Assembly: GCA_016210495.1 (NCBI GenBank)
Contig: JACQUC010000047.1
Span: 22,764 to 86,763, forward strand
Direction of reading: 5' to 3'
Length of the DNA: 64,000 nucleotides
Origin: Chloroflexota bacterium
Lineage (GTDB): Bacteria; Chloroflexota; FW602-bin22; JACPRP01
Shown: one piece after another, positions 24,086 through 32,401 of the stretch
Position numbering within the stretch: the first letter of the stretch is position 1
How the letters are laid out: each line of letters starts with the position of its first letter
Translations under genes and position numbers: made by a program
The notes under the pieces: model-generated
Told to the model about the DNA's origin: nothing
The model's input: the letters and a program-made list of their open reading frames with translations, nothing else
The model's database searches: none

Positions 24086-25357
24086 ATGGGTGTGACGCTT
24101 CCCCAAAGTTCCGAATTATCTGCTGACGGTTTCCTGCTTTCGGGGTGCCGCTGTTGCGGCAACCCGAAATTGGAGGAGGTACTTTCCCTAGGCAATTTGC
24201 CCCTTGCAAATGCATTGCTGAGGGCAGAACAGCTAAGCGATCCGGAACCCAGGTTTCCGCTCGATTTGGTGCTATGCCCAGATTGCTCGTTGCTACAGAT
24301 CACGGCGACTGTGCCACCGGAGATGCTCTTCCAAGACTACCCATATTTCTCGTCCTTCTCTGACACTATGCTGTCCCACGCGCGGCAGCTAGCGGAACAC
24401 CTGACCTCGTCGCTGGGACTCACTGCCGAAAGCCTGGTTATCGAAGCGGCCAGCAACGACGGGTATCTGCTCCAGTTTTTCAAGTCGATAGGAATCCCGG
24501 TCCTTGGGATAGAACCGGCGACGAACATTTCCCGTGTAGCCGAAGCGAAAGGCATCCAGACCATCAATAAGTTCTTTGATAATCGGTTGGCAGCGGAGTT
24601 GAGACAGCAGGGCAAACTCGCTGACCTATTTGTCGCGAACAACGTGCTGGCGCACGTTGCCCACTTGCACGAGTTTGTGGAGGGAGTGCGACTGCTGCTC
24701 AAGCCGCGCGGGACTGCTGTGTTCGAAGCTGCCTATGCGCGTGAGACAATCGATCACTGCGAATTCGACCAGATTTACCACGAACACCTATGCTATTACT
24801 CTCTGACGGCTCTGGCGCGCCTCTTTGAGTTGCACGGCTTAAGGGTTGCCGATGCCGAGATGATCGACATGCATGGCGGCTCGCTAAGAACATTTGTCCA
24901 GGCGCAGGATCACGCGTCCCCAAGCAAGCGGGTGTCAGCGCTATTAGAGGCGGAACGGGCTTGGGGGATCAGGGATAGGCAGGCCTACGCCGATTTCGCT
25001 GCCCAGGTCGCGGCAAAACGCGAGTCGCTGCTAGCCCTGCTCCGCGACCTCAAGACGGCTGGCAAGCGCATTGCTGGCTACGGGGCACCTGCCAAGGGTG
25101 CCATCTTGCTCAACACTTTTGGCATCGGGTCAGATCTGATCGACTACGTTGTGGACCGCAGCACCCATAAGCAAGGCCTGTACATGCCGGGGTGCCATTT
25201 GCCCATTTTTGCACCGGAGCGGTTGCTGGCAGACCATCCGGATTATGCGTTGATGTTAGCCTGGAATGTCAAGGACGAGATCCTTGAACAGCAACAGGCT
25301 TACCGCCAGGCCGGGGGACGATTCATCATCCCGGCGCCGACTGTGGAGATCATTTGA
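24086..25357 (+). CDS. Zinc-containing sugar C-methyltransferase (TylC3/NovU-like)
   Basis: A 423-residue protein with three domains typical of deoxysugar C-methyltransferases. Residues about 15-75 form a zinc-binding domain (CRCC...CPDCSLLQ). A central SAM-binding domain has IEAASNDGYLLQFF near 130 and the NNVLAHVAHLHEFV segment. A C-terminal domain (about 270-423) has GKRIAGYGAPAKGAILLNTFG. The conserved HGGSLRTFV lies at the junction and EFDQIYHEHLCYYS is the active-site stretch. Such enzymes methylate C3 of 4-keto-6-deoxy sugars. GGAAGGACTGAGG precedes the ATG. The 97-bp gap upstream shows nothing else. Confidence 0.85.
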   Translation: MGVTLPQSSELSADGFLLSGCRCCGNPKLEEVLSLGNLPLANALLRAEQLSDPEPRFPLDLVLCPDCSLLQITATVPPEMLFQDYPYFSSFSDTMLSHARQLAEHLTSSLGLTAESLVIEAASNDGYLLQFFKSIGIPVLGIEPATNISRVAEAKGIQTINKFFDNRLAAELRQQGKLADLFVANNVLAHVAHLHEFVEGVRLLLKPRGTAVFEAAYARETIDHCEFDQIYHEHLCYYSLTALARLFELHGLRVADAEMIDMHGGSLRTFVQAQDHASPSKRVSALLEAERAWGIRDRQAYADFAAQVAAKRESLLALLRDLKTAGKRIAGYGAPAKGAILLNTFGIGSDLIDYVVDRSTHKQGLYMPGCHLPIFAPERLLADHPDYALMLAWNVKDEILEQQQAYRQAGGRFIIPAPTVEII

Positions 25358-25405
25358 ATGTTCAGTCCGCTGGGACGGAACAACCTTTCAGTGAAGGACA
25401 ACTCT

Positions 25406-26554
25406 ATGGAACGAATCCCTGTGGCTGGGCCGTGGATCACCCAAAAGGAAATAGACTACGTTACCGACGCCGTCACTAATGCCTGGTATAGTAACGCCAA
25501 CGTGTATGTTGACCGATTCGAACGCGCTTTCGCCGATTGCGTAGGTCTTCGTTTTGCGGTTTCGTTGCCTTCTTGTACCTCGGCGATTCATCTTTCATTG
25601 CTGGCATTCGGCGTCGGGCCAGGCGACGAGGTGATTGTTCCGGATTTGACCTGGATCGCTTCGTCGGCGCCCGTTTCATACGTGGGTGCTGTGCCAGTTT
25701 TTGCCGACGTCGATATTACAACCTGGTGCCTGTCGGCTGAATCGTTCCAGGAATGTGTTACGCCGAGGACGAAGGCGGTCATTCCAGTCGACCTGTACGG
25801 CAACCTGCCGGATGTCGATGCCATCCGCGAAGTCGCCGACCGACACCGTATTCTCGTTATCGAAGATGCAGCCGAGGCCCTCGGTTCGGAATACCGCGGC
25901 AAGAGGGCGGGCAGCTTTGGCGATTGCGGCGCCTTCAGCTTTCACGGTACCAAGACCCTCACGACGGGTGAGGGCGGCATGCTCACCACCGACAGCGAGG
26001 ACATTTACCGTCGGGTCCTGGTCCTGCGCGACCACGGTCGCCAGCCCGGGGACAAGATGTTCCGGAACACCGAAGTGGGATATAAATACAAGATGAGCAG
26101 TCTCCAGGCAGCTTTAGGTCTGGCCCAACTAGAGCGGATCCAAGAGTTGGTTGCCCACAAGCGTGAGATATTCGCTTGGTACGAGAGCCGGATAGCTGAC
26201 CTGGAGGGCCTAACTCTGAACTACGAGGCACCGGACTCAAAGAACTCGTATTGGATGACCACCGTAGTTCTGGACGAAGAGCTCGGCATCACCAAAGACC
26301 AATTGATGAAGAAGATGAGTCAGAACAATATCGACTGTCGCCCATTCTTTCATCCCCTGAGTTCACTAAGGGCTTATGAACACCTCCCGCAGGCCCAGCA
26401 AGCTCGCAAACGAAATCACGTCGGTTATCAAATCAGCCCTTACGGCATAAACCTTCCGTCTGCAATGAATATGACCGAAGAAAAGGTCGATTACGTTTGT
26501 GAAGTGCTCAAGTCGATTCTCAACAATTCCCGAGCAAGGCGCGCAGGCATATGA
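25406..26554 (+). CDS. DegT/DnrJ/EryC1/StrS sugar aminotransferase
   Basis: A 382-residue PLP enzyme, starting at the ATG at 25406 (GAAGGA upstream); an ATG at 25358 touching the previous stop would add 16 atypical residues. SCTSAIHLSLLAFGVGPGDEVIVPDLTWIASSA is the PLP phosphate-binding region, EDAAEALGSEYRGKRAG carries the ring-stacking Asp, and SFHGTKTLTTGEGGM carries the Schiff-base Lys. The Lys rules out the RfbH-type dehydratase, which has His. It transaminates a keto-sugar nucleotide, probably a 4-keto-6-deoxy product, possibly after C-methylation by the neighbour. Confidence 0.88.
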   Translation: MERIPVAGPWITQKEIDYVTDAVTNAWYSNANVYVDRFERAFADCVGLRFAVSLPSCTSAIHLSLLAFGVGPGDEVIVPDLTWIASSAPVSYVGAVPVFADVDITTWCLSAESFQECVTPRTKAVIPVDLYGNLPDVDAIREVADRHRILVIEDAAEALGSEYRGKRAGSFGDCGAFSFHGTKTLTTGEGGMLTTDSEDIYRRVLVLRDHGRQPGDKMFRNTEVGYKYKMSSLQAALGLAQLERIQELVAHKREIFAWYESRIADLEGLTLNYEAPDSKNSYWMTTVVLDEELGITKDQLMKKMSQNNIDCRPFFHPLSSLRAYEHLPQAQQARKRNHVGYQISPYGINLPSAMNMTEEKVDYVCEVLKSILNNSRARRAGI

Positions 26555-27357
26555 GTGAAGAGATCGTCAACAACCAAATAAGGCCCTCGGTCGTGGACGA
26601 AGATGTTGAGAACGTGCTGGATAGACTGCTTAGAAACGGGTGCACGTTCCAGGCCAATGTTACTTTCACCGCAGGCCGAGTCGATCGAATCGAGGCGAGT
26701 TCGCCTAGGGTTGTCAACGACTTCCGGGTCCTGCACCACGTCGAGCGATACTGGTTTGCCAAAGCCTTCGTCAGGTCACTCGCCGGGCAAAACGTTTCCG
26801 TTGTCGACATTGGCTCAGGCGAGGCACTCGGTCTTAGGGAACTTATGAGAGGCTGCCCCGAGATCGTCAGAGCCGTTGGCGTTGAGGTCGACGAGACCAT
26901 AGCCAATGCGGTGCGGGACAGATATCCTTTCGTAGATACAATAGTCGCAAATATCGAGGAGCTCGACGTCCCAGATCCTTTCGACATAGTCCTCTGTTTC
27001 GAATTGATGGGCAACAACTCGTTGACATCCGACGAAGCTCTGTTGCAGCGACTCGACAAGCTCTGCGCCCCGGGCGGGCACGTTTTCCTCTCCACCGCTG
27101 CCTACGGTGACACGAAGACGGGTCGTACAAGGGCAAAGGACTACTCGGCAAGGATATACGACAGCAGAAGCTTCATAGATATTATGACGCGTAGCTTTCC
27201 TGATTACTCCATTCGCTTCTTCGGACAGACTTATCCCCTGAAAAGAATGAGCACGCGTCAGGTTGGTGTGTGGGAGAATCCGGGTCTGGAGAAAGAAACG
27301 GATTTTCTGATCTGTGTTGCCAGGAAACCAAGCCGGTTAGGGGAGGCGCCACATTAG
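26551..27357 (+). CDS. Class I SAM-dependent methyltransferase
   Basis: A 268-residue protein whose ATG overlaps the aminotransferase stop. The SAM site is VVDIGSGEALGLRELM near residue 91 (a G-x-G variant), followed by VGVEVDETIANAV and the post-II segment FDIVLCFELMGNN. The C-terminal third is beta-rich, as in Methyltransf_11/23 proteins. The N-terminal 85 residues are specific to this protein. It is probably an O- or N-methyltransferase for a sugar or a glycan end; with a Wzt that carries a glycan-binding domain, a terminal methyl group as chain-stop signal is possible but unproven. Confidence 0.78.
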   Translation: MSEEIVNNQIRPSVVDEDVENVLDRLLRNGCTFQANVTFTAGRVDRIEASSPRVVNDFRVLHHVERYWFAKAFVRSLAGQNVSVVDIGSGEALGLRELMRGCPEIVRAVGVEVDETIANAVRDRYPFVDTIVANIEELDVPDPFDIVLCFELMGNNSLTSDEALLQRLDKLCAPGGHVFLSTAAYGDTKTGRTRAKDYSARIYDSRSFIDIMTRSFPDYSIRFFGQTYPLKRMSTRQVGVWENPGLEKETDFLICVARKPSRLGEAPH

Positions 27358-27359
27358 TC

Positions 27360-28544
27360 GTGAGAACTGAGGAGTATCCCCTCGTCAGCGTACTAATACC
27401 TACGTACAACCGGGCCATCTATCTGGATGAATGCTTGTATAGCCTTGCCGTTCAGGACTACCCGAACTACGAGGTGCTGATTAGGGACAACGATTCCACC
27501 GATGACACCGCCGCCGTCGTCAAGAAGAATGAGCCTCAGTTTGCCCATATTGTTGAGTTCAGATACAAGAAGAACGAGACCAATGTCGGTTTTCGTGACA
27601 ACTTCATTCACGGCGTGGCCGAGTGCAAGGGCAAGTACACGATCATCCTTATGGACGACGACTTCCTGTGTTCGCCTACGGCCATTAGCTCCTTTGCCAA
27701 AGCACTTGAGGCCACTGCAAAGACATCGTTGGTCGTAGCACCCACAGAACACTATAGGCAGGGCCGGATGGATCTTTCGCCCAAACAGATCGTCGATGGT
27801 GGTAGCAGGCGAACTTCTTGTTCCCAGTTCTCCACCATTTCAGGCGAAGAGTACTTCCTGAATTCGTGGACAAAGTATGGCCCGCTGTGTTTTTCTTCCT
27901 CGATGTTCAATACACAGTTGGCGCTGCAAAGTCCGTGGGCGACGTGGACCCGCAAGGCTAGCCTGGACATAAACCTCTATCACGCTATCTCGCTGAATCA
28001 GAACGTCGCCATCATTAAGGAGCCCTTGGCATTCTACCGCGTTCACGGCGCACAGGATTTCCACACGGCGCCGCTCGAAGACAAGCTCGACGGCCACACC
28101 CGCATAGATTTGTGGTATGCTTTCGCCAAGCAGCACGCCCATTCGTCCAGGCTTTCACTTTTTGTTTGGCTGCTGAAAACGCTTATGCTCAGGGAGGAGG
28201 GCGTCATTCGGGACTTGGCCGACCGAGACCCCTGGTTCCTGGAACAGTTCCTGCGCTGGCTGAAAGGCTACGACTACCTGCACTACTTGGTCTTGAGGTA
28301 CCTCAGCCCTCAAATGCGAAAATACGACTATCGTGAGGCCGCGAGAACGAAGCGTGGCCTGTCCCGCGCCCGTTGCGAGATGTCGATCTGGCTGAGGAGA
28401 CGCATTGCCTCGCTGGTTCTCTACCTGGACCGAGCGATGCACGATTCGCAGGCTTCGTCGCTCGACAACTCGTGCAGCCACACACAAGATCGAAATGCCG
28501 GGCAGCTCGCGTTGCCATCGCAAGAGGGATCTAGTGGCCGATAG
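27360..28544 (+). CDS. Family 2 glycosyltransferase
   Basis: A 394-residue GT-A enzyme. The likely start is GTG at 27360, three bases after the methyltransferase gene and with GGGAGG upstream; the frame is open further back to 27270 without similarity. VSVLIPTYNRAIYLDECLYSLAVQDYPNYEVLIRDNDSTDDT is the nucleotide-sugar-binding start, and ILMDDDF contains the DxD metal site. The C-terminal 150 residues are helical and basic. There are no membrane helices, so it should act at the cytoplasmic face. Its last 11 bases overlap the next gene. Confidence 0.85.
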   Translation: MRTEEYPLVSVLIPTYNRAIYLDECLYSLAVQDYPNYEVLIRDNDSTDDTAAVVKKNEPQFAHIVEFRYKKNETNVGFRDNFIHGVAECKGKYTIILMDDDFLCSPTAISSFAKALEATAKTSLVVAPTEHYRQGRMDLSPKQIVDGGSRRTSCSQFSTISGEEYFLNSWTKYGPLCFSSSMFNTQLALQSPWATWTRKASLDINLYHAISLNQNVAIIKEPLAFYRVHGAQDFHTAPLEDKLDGHTRIDLWYAFAKQHAHSSRLSLFVWLLKTLMLREEGVIRDLADRDPWFLEQFLRWLKGYDYLHYLVLRYLSPQMRKYDYREAARTKRGLSRARCEMSIWLRRRIASLVLYLDRAMHDSQASSLDNSCSHTQDRNAGQLALPSQEGSSGR

Positions 28545-31500
28545 CTCGTCAGTCCAGGCTCTCATCCTCGGTGCCGGACGCGATCCTGCCGGGAAGGATG
28601 GCCCAGCGCGCCCCCCTAAGTGCCTGGTGACAGACCCACAGGGCAGCCGTGTCTTGGACTGGATTCTGTCTGCCCTGCACGCCTCGGGGATAGATGAAAT
28701 CACATTTGTGGGCGGATACCACATCGAGGAAGTGGGCGAGAAGTACCCGAACTTGAACTATGTCTACAACCCCGAGTGGGAGACATCGGGGGTTTTGGAG
28801 TCACTCTATCACGGGAGACAGGCAATTCGAGATTCCCTCTTGGTATCCTACGCAGATATCGTTTACCACCCCGACGTGTGCAAAAAGCTCGTTCGATGCA
28901 ACCCCTCTTCTGTCACTATCGCCTTCGACTCGAGCTGGCGTGGGCGGGACTATGATCCCGGCTCAACCAGAAAGAACCTTGTCGTCGCCACCGACGGTCG
29001 CGTCACGGACATAGGGTTTCTACCGATGGCGGATAATATCGCCGGCGAATTCATCGGTCTTGCGTACTTCGGTCCAGGCTCTATAGCCTATTTGAGCTCC
29101 TTTCTTAACGATGAGTTTCTTCGCCTCATTGGGAAACCGTTCGAACAAGCGATGGACGTCAAGTATGGTTACCTGACGGACTTGCTGCGCCATCTTATGA
29201 GGAAAGGGGTCGAAATCGACGCCTTGGATATCGGACCCGAATGGGCGGAAATTGATGACCCTTCCAGTCTCGCTAGGTTTGTTCTGCGCACGAAGGGCGA
29301 GACACTCAGTCGCCTCGCTCCGTTACTTAAGAAGGGCACATTCTGCAAACAACAGGTCTTTCGAGCTACTGCGTGGCAAAGCGCCAGAGCACAGATCGTC
29401 ACGACAATCTGTAATGAGTTCGCACCCCACCCTATTTGCGTTCGTAGCAGCGCCGCAACGGAGGACTCGTGGAAGGAATCATTTGCTGGCGTGTTTGAGA
29501 GTGTTCTGAATGTAGACTCTACCGACCCTGTTCGCATTGCTGACTCTATCGACCGTGTGGTCTCGAGCTACTCCAGGAACGGCTGCGACAACCACAAAGA
29601 CAATCAGGTTCTCGTGCAGAAGATGGTCCAGCAAGTAGCAATGAGCGGCGTGGTCCTGACGCGGGATCTCAATAGCGGAGCGCCTTACTTCGTCGTCAAC
29701 TACGACGACGTCACCAAGCGAACCGACTCGGTGACAAGTGGCAATTCGCGCGATCAGCGAACCGTGCTCGTCAGCCGGTCCCGCACCGCGTGTCCCCAGA
29801 ATCCTCGGCTGAGAAAGCTCCTTGAGACAGTTCGTGAATTGGAAGACATCTCGGGATGCAGCACGCTGGACATAGAATTCGCCATCGACGCCCACGAACA
29901 GGTCTACGTTCTCCAGGTACGTCCGATCACGACTATTTCGCAAGACGCCGGACTAGTAGAAATCGATAACTCGCGAGAGCTTGACCTAATTAGCGAATTC
30001 GTGTCACAGAGATTCATACGCGTCCCGTATTTGTATGGTGAAACCACCGTCTTCGGCGATATGCCAGACTGGAATCCAGCCGAGATGATCGGGACGAGCC
30101 CTCGACCTCTAGCCCTCTCGCTGTATGATTACTTGATTATGCAAAGCGCCTGGCGCGTCGCCAGGTCACGCATTGGGTACCACGACCCGGACCCGGCCAG
30201 TCTGATGGTCTCCCTCGCCGGTCACCCCTACGTCGACGTTAGGTGCAGCTTTAACAATCTGCTTCCAGCGGGAATTCCCGACGATTTGGCCGAAAGACTG
30301 GTTAACCACTATATCAACCGTCTCAAGTGCAATCCGGATATGCACGACAAGGTCGAGTTCGAGGTATGTTTTACTTGTCTGGACTTTGACTTTCGCAATC
30401 AATCGAAACGTTTGCTGCGAGAAGGCTTTTCGGCAGACGACGTCTCCATCCTCGAGTCGGCACTGCACGAGCTAACAAATAACATTGTGGCAGGGCATGT
30501 TGAACCCATCGATAAGCTGTTGTCAGACATAAGGACGCTCAGGGCCCGAAACCAAAAAGCGTTACAAGCCTCCTACGGAACCCTGGGCATACCTATGCTG
30601 GCAAGTCAGCTTTTGGACGACTGTGTCACGTACGGAACCATACCATTCAGCATACTTGCTCGCTATGCATTTATAGCCAATTCGCTACTTCGTTCCCTGG
30701 TGGCGCGGGGCGCGCTCACATCTGAACGACAGTATGCGTTCTTGCGTTCCGTAGATTCGGTGGCGACACAGTTGGTTCGGGCTATGGACGCGGTGATCGG
30801 TGGCCAAATGTCTCGGGAAGCCTTCTTGAGCTCCTATGGGCACCTGCGACCGGGCACCTACGACATTGTCTCGCCGCGCTACGACGAAAGCCCCGAGTCG
30901 TACTTCGGTCTGAATGGCCTTACGAGTCGGGAAAACCAGCCTGCCCAGCGCGGGCACGACCTGGAACTGTTCGAGCTCACAACGCGGGAGAGGGAGGCCA
31001 TCGAGGCTTTGTCGCGGGAGCTGCAATTCAGCTTTGCTGCTGACCAGATGTTTGCGTTTATGCGAGCGGCAATCTCGCTCCGCGAGTACGCAAAATTCGA
31101 GTTCACAAAGACCGTTAGCGAGGTTCTTGTTCTTCTCTGCCGGCTTGGGGAGCAGTACGACATCTCCAGGGATGACCTGTCCTATCTAACATTGCAGACT
31201 GTGCGTTCTCTAGGCCACAATGTTCTTACGTCAGCCCCCCGCTCGCTGCTGCTGGCTCAGATCGCTCGCGAACGCGAGTCCTACGAGCGGGCACATATGG
31301 TTCGGCTTCCTCACCTGATCACCAGCGTGGAAGATATCGCCGTGATGGAGCTTCCCACCTGTCGGCCAAACTACGTTACCCTCAGAAAAGTGTCAGGACG
31401 CCCCGTCCTCGTCGACCATGGCACGACCCCTACATCCCTGCGGGGCAATATCGCCGTTATTAGAGGCGCGGACCCCGGGTTCGACTGGATATTTGCTCAC

Positions 31501-31674
31501 GACATCGCCGGCCTGATAACTATGTATGGTGGCTCGGCCTCGCACATGACCATCCGCGCCTCCGAGTTCGATATTCCGGCCGCTATCGGCTGTGGCGAGG
31601 TGCTGTTCAACCGCGTCCTGAGGGCCAACATTGTAGAGCTCAACTGCGCCGAGGGGCATATTGCCACCATCTAG
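28534..31674 (+). CDS. L-glutamine kinase-like PEP-synthase-family protein fused to an N-terminal nucleotidyltransferase-like domain
   Basis: A 1046-residue protein; GTG at 28534 with AGAGGGA upstream. Residues about 5-245 resemble LicC-type nucleotidyltransferases (LILGAGR, GIDEITFVGGYH, LLVSYADIVY) but the usual G-T-R-x-x-P-K loop is degenerate (GAGRDPAGKDGPARPPK). Residues about 260-540 are an ATP-grasp domain of the PEP synthase/PPDK type, with VRSSAATEDSWKESFAG near 303 and a C-terminal DIEFAID...YVLQVRPI. The last 80 residues are the swivelling phosphohistidine domain with MYGGSASHMTIRASEFDIPAAIG; the catalytic His is near residue 1003. In Campylobacter, Cj1418 uses this architecture, without the N-terminal domain, to phosphorylate the glutamine amide. 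The next two genes match the next two pathway enzymes. Confidence 0.78.
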   Translation: MADSSSVQALILGAGRDPAGKDGPARPPKCLVTDPQGSRVLDWILSALHASGIDEITFVGGYHIEEVGEKYPNLNYVYNPEWETSGVLESLYHGRQAIRDSLLVSYADIVYHPDVCKKLVRCNPSSVTIAFDSSWRGRDYDPGSTRKNLVVATDGRVTDIGFLPMADNIAGEFIGLAYFGPGSIAYLSSFLNDEFLRLIGKPFEQAMDVKYGYLTDLLRHLMRKGVEIDALDIGPEWAEIDDPSSLARFVLRTKGETLSRLAPLLKKGTFCKQQVFRATAWQSARAQIVTTICNEFAPHPICVRSSAATEDSWKESFAGVFESVLNVDSTDPVRIADSIDRVVSSYSRNGCDNHKDNQVLVQKMVQQVAMSGVVLTRDLNSGAPYFVVNYDDVTKRTDSVTSGNSRDQRTVLVSRSRTACPQNPRLRKLLETVRELEDISGCSTLDIEFAIDAHEQVYVLQVRPITTISQDAGLVEIDNSRELDLISEFVSQRFIRVPYLYGETTVFGDMPDWNPAEMIGTSPRPLALSLYDYLIMQSAWRVARSRIGYHDPDPASLMVSLAGHPYVDVRCSFNNLLPAGIPDDLAERLVNHYINRLKCNPDMHDKVEFEVCFTCLDFDFRNQSKRLLREGFSADDVSILESALHELTNNIVAGHVEPIDKLLSDIRTLRARNQKALQASYGTLGIPMLASQLLDDCVTYGTIPFSILARYAFIANSLLRSLVARGALTSERQYAFLRSVDSVATQLVRAMDAVIGGQMSREAFLSSYGHLRPGTYDIVSPRYDESPESYFGLNGLTSRENQPAQRGHDLELFELTTREREAIEALSRELQFSFAADQMFAFMRAAISLREYAKFEFTKTVSEVLVLLCRLGEQYDISRDDLSYLTLQTVRSLGHNVLTSAPRSLLLAQIARERESYERAHMVRLPHLITSVEDIAVMELPTCRPNYVTLRKVSGRPVLVDHGTTPTSLRGNIAVIRGADPGFDWIFAHDIAGLITMYGGSASHMTIRASEFDIPAAIGCGEVLFNRVLRANIVELNCAEGHIATI

Positions 31675-32401
31675 GATCGCCGTAACTATGCGGGTCGTCG
31701 ACGCGGAAGGCTATCACGAACCCCGTGATGCCATAAGCCACGACTGGATACTTTTCCTCCGAGATCTTGGATGCGAGCCAGTGTTGGTGCCCAACCTGCT
31801 AGCGAATCCGGTTTCCTTTGTTGAGCGTGCCGGGGTCCACGCTATGCTCCTCACCAATGGTGAGGACGTTCGCCGATCTCGCACTGGGAACGATGCGTCG
31901 GTCGGATCCGTCGGATCGGTCGGCCCCTCAAATCGCGACGACACAGAATTCGCCCTGCTGGACTGGGCTTTGGGCCGCAACCTTCCTGTCCTGGCCGTTT
32001 GCCGAGGTCTACATCTGGTCAACGTGTATTTCGGTGGCTCCGTCGTTCGCGAAATCGAGCAAACGGTTAACGGGGCGCTGAATCACGTGGCCACATTACA
32101 TAACATTCAGATTATTGATGCCACTACCAGGAATTCGTTGAAGACGGAAGGCGGACAGGTGAACTCATTTCATCGGCACGGGATTTCTGACTCAACTCTT
32201 GGCGACCGCCTGGTACCCTTCGCCAAGGCCAGCGATGAGATTATCGAAGCCTTCTATGTCGCCGACAAGCCCGTACTAGCTATTCAGTGGCACCCAGAAA
32301 GACCTGGGCCGAGGGATTTCTGCCAGAGGAATTTGGCCGTATCGTTCCTTATGCAGGGTGCTTGGTGGCACGTGGGCGGCGCACTGGGGGAAAGACGTTG
32401 A
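31661..32401 (+). CDS. Class I glutamine amidotransferase-like hydrolase (gamma-glutamyl-CDP-amidate hydrolase, Cj1417-like)
   Basis: A 246-residue protein; TTG at 31661 with GAGGGG upstream overlaps the kinase stop by 14 bases and gives the family-like start RIAVTMRVVDAEGYHEPRDAISHDW. The catalytic triad is visible: Cys in LAVCRGLHLVN near 113, and His and Glu in IQWHPER near 210. HRHGI replaces the substrate-loop motif. The Campylobacter homologue cleaves gamma-glutamyl-CDP-amidate to glutamate and cytidine diphosphoramidate. Alternatively it could be a PuuD-type gamma-glutamyl hydrolase, but kinase and cytidylyltransferase neighbours favour the former. A short 9-bp triplicate repeat encodes a VGS-rich loop at about residues 80-89. 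Confidence 0.78.
   Translation: MPPSRIAVTMRVVDAEGYHEPRDAISHDWILFLRDLGCEPVLVPNLLANPVSFVERAGVHAMLLTNGEDVRRSRTGNDASVGSVGSVGPSNRDDTEFALLDWALGRNLPVLAVCRGLHLVNVYFGGSVVREIEQTVNGALNHVATLHNIQIIDATTRNSLKTEGGQVNSFHRHGISDSTLGDRLVPFAKASDEIIEAFYVADKPVLAIQWHPERPGPRDFCQRNLAVSFLMQGAWWHVGGALGERR
31901..31927 (+). repeat. 9-bp triplicate repeat inside the amidotransferase gene
   Basis: GTCGGATCC, GTCGGATCG and GTCGGCCCC follow each other in frame and encode three VG-S/P units in a surface loop before NRDDTEFALLDWAL. It looks like a small slippage expansion; the catalytic residues are not touched. Confidence 0.75.
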
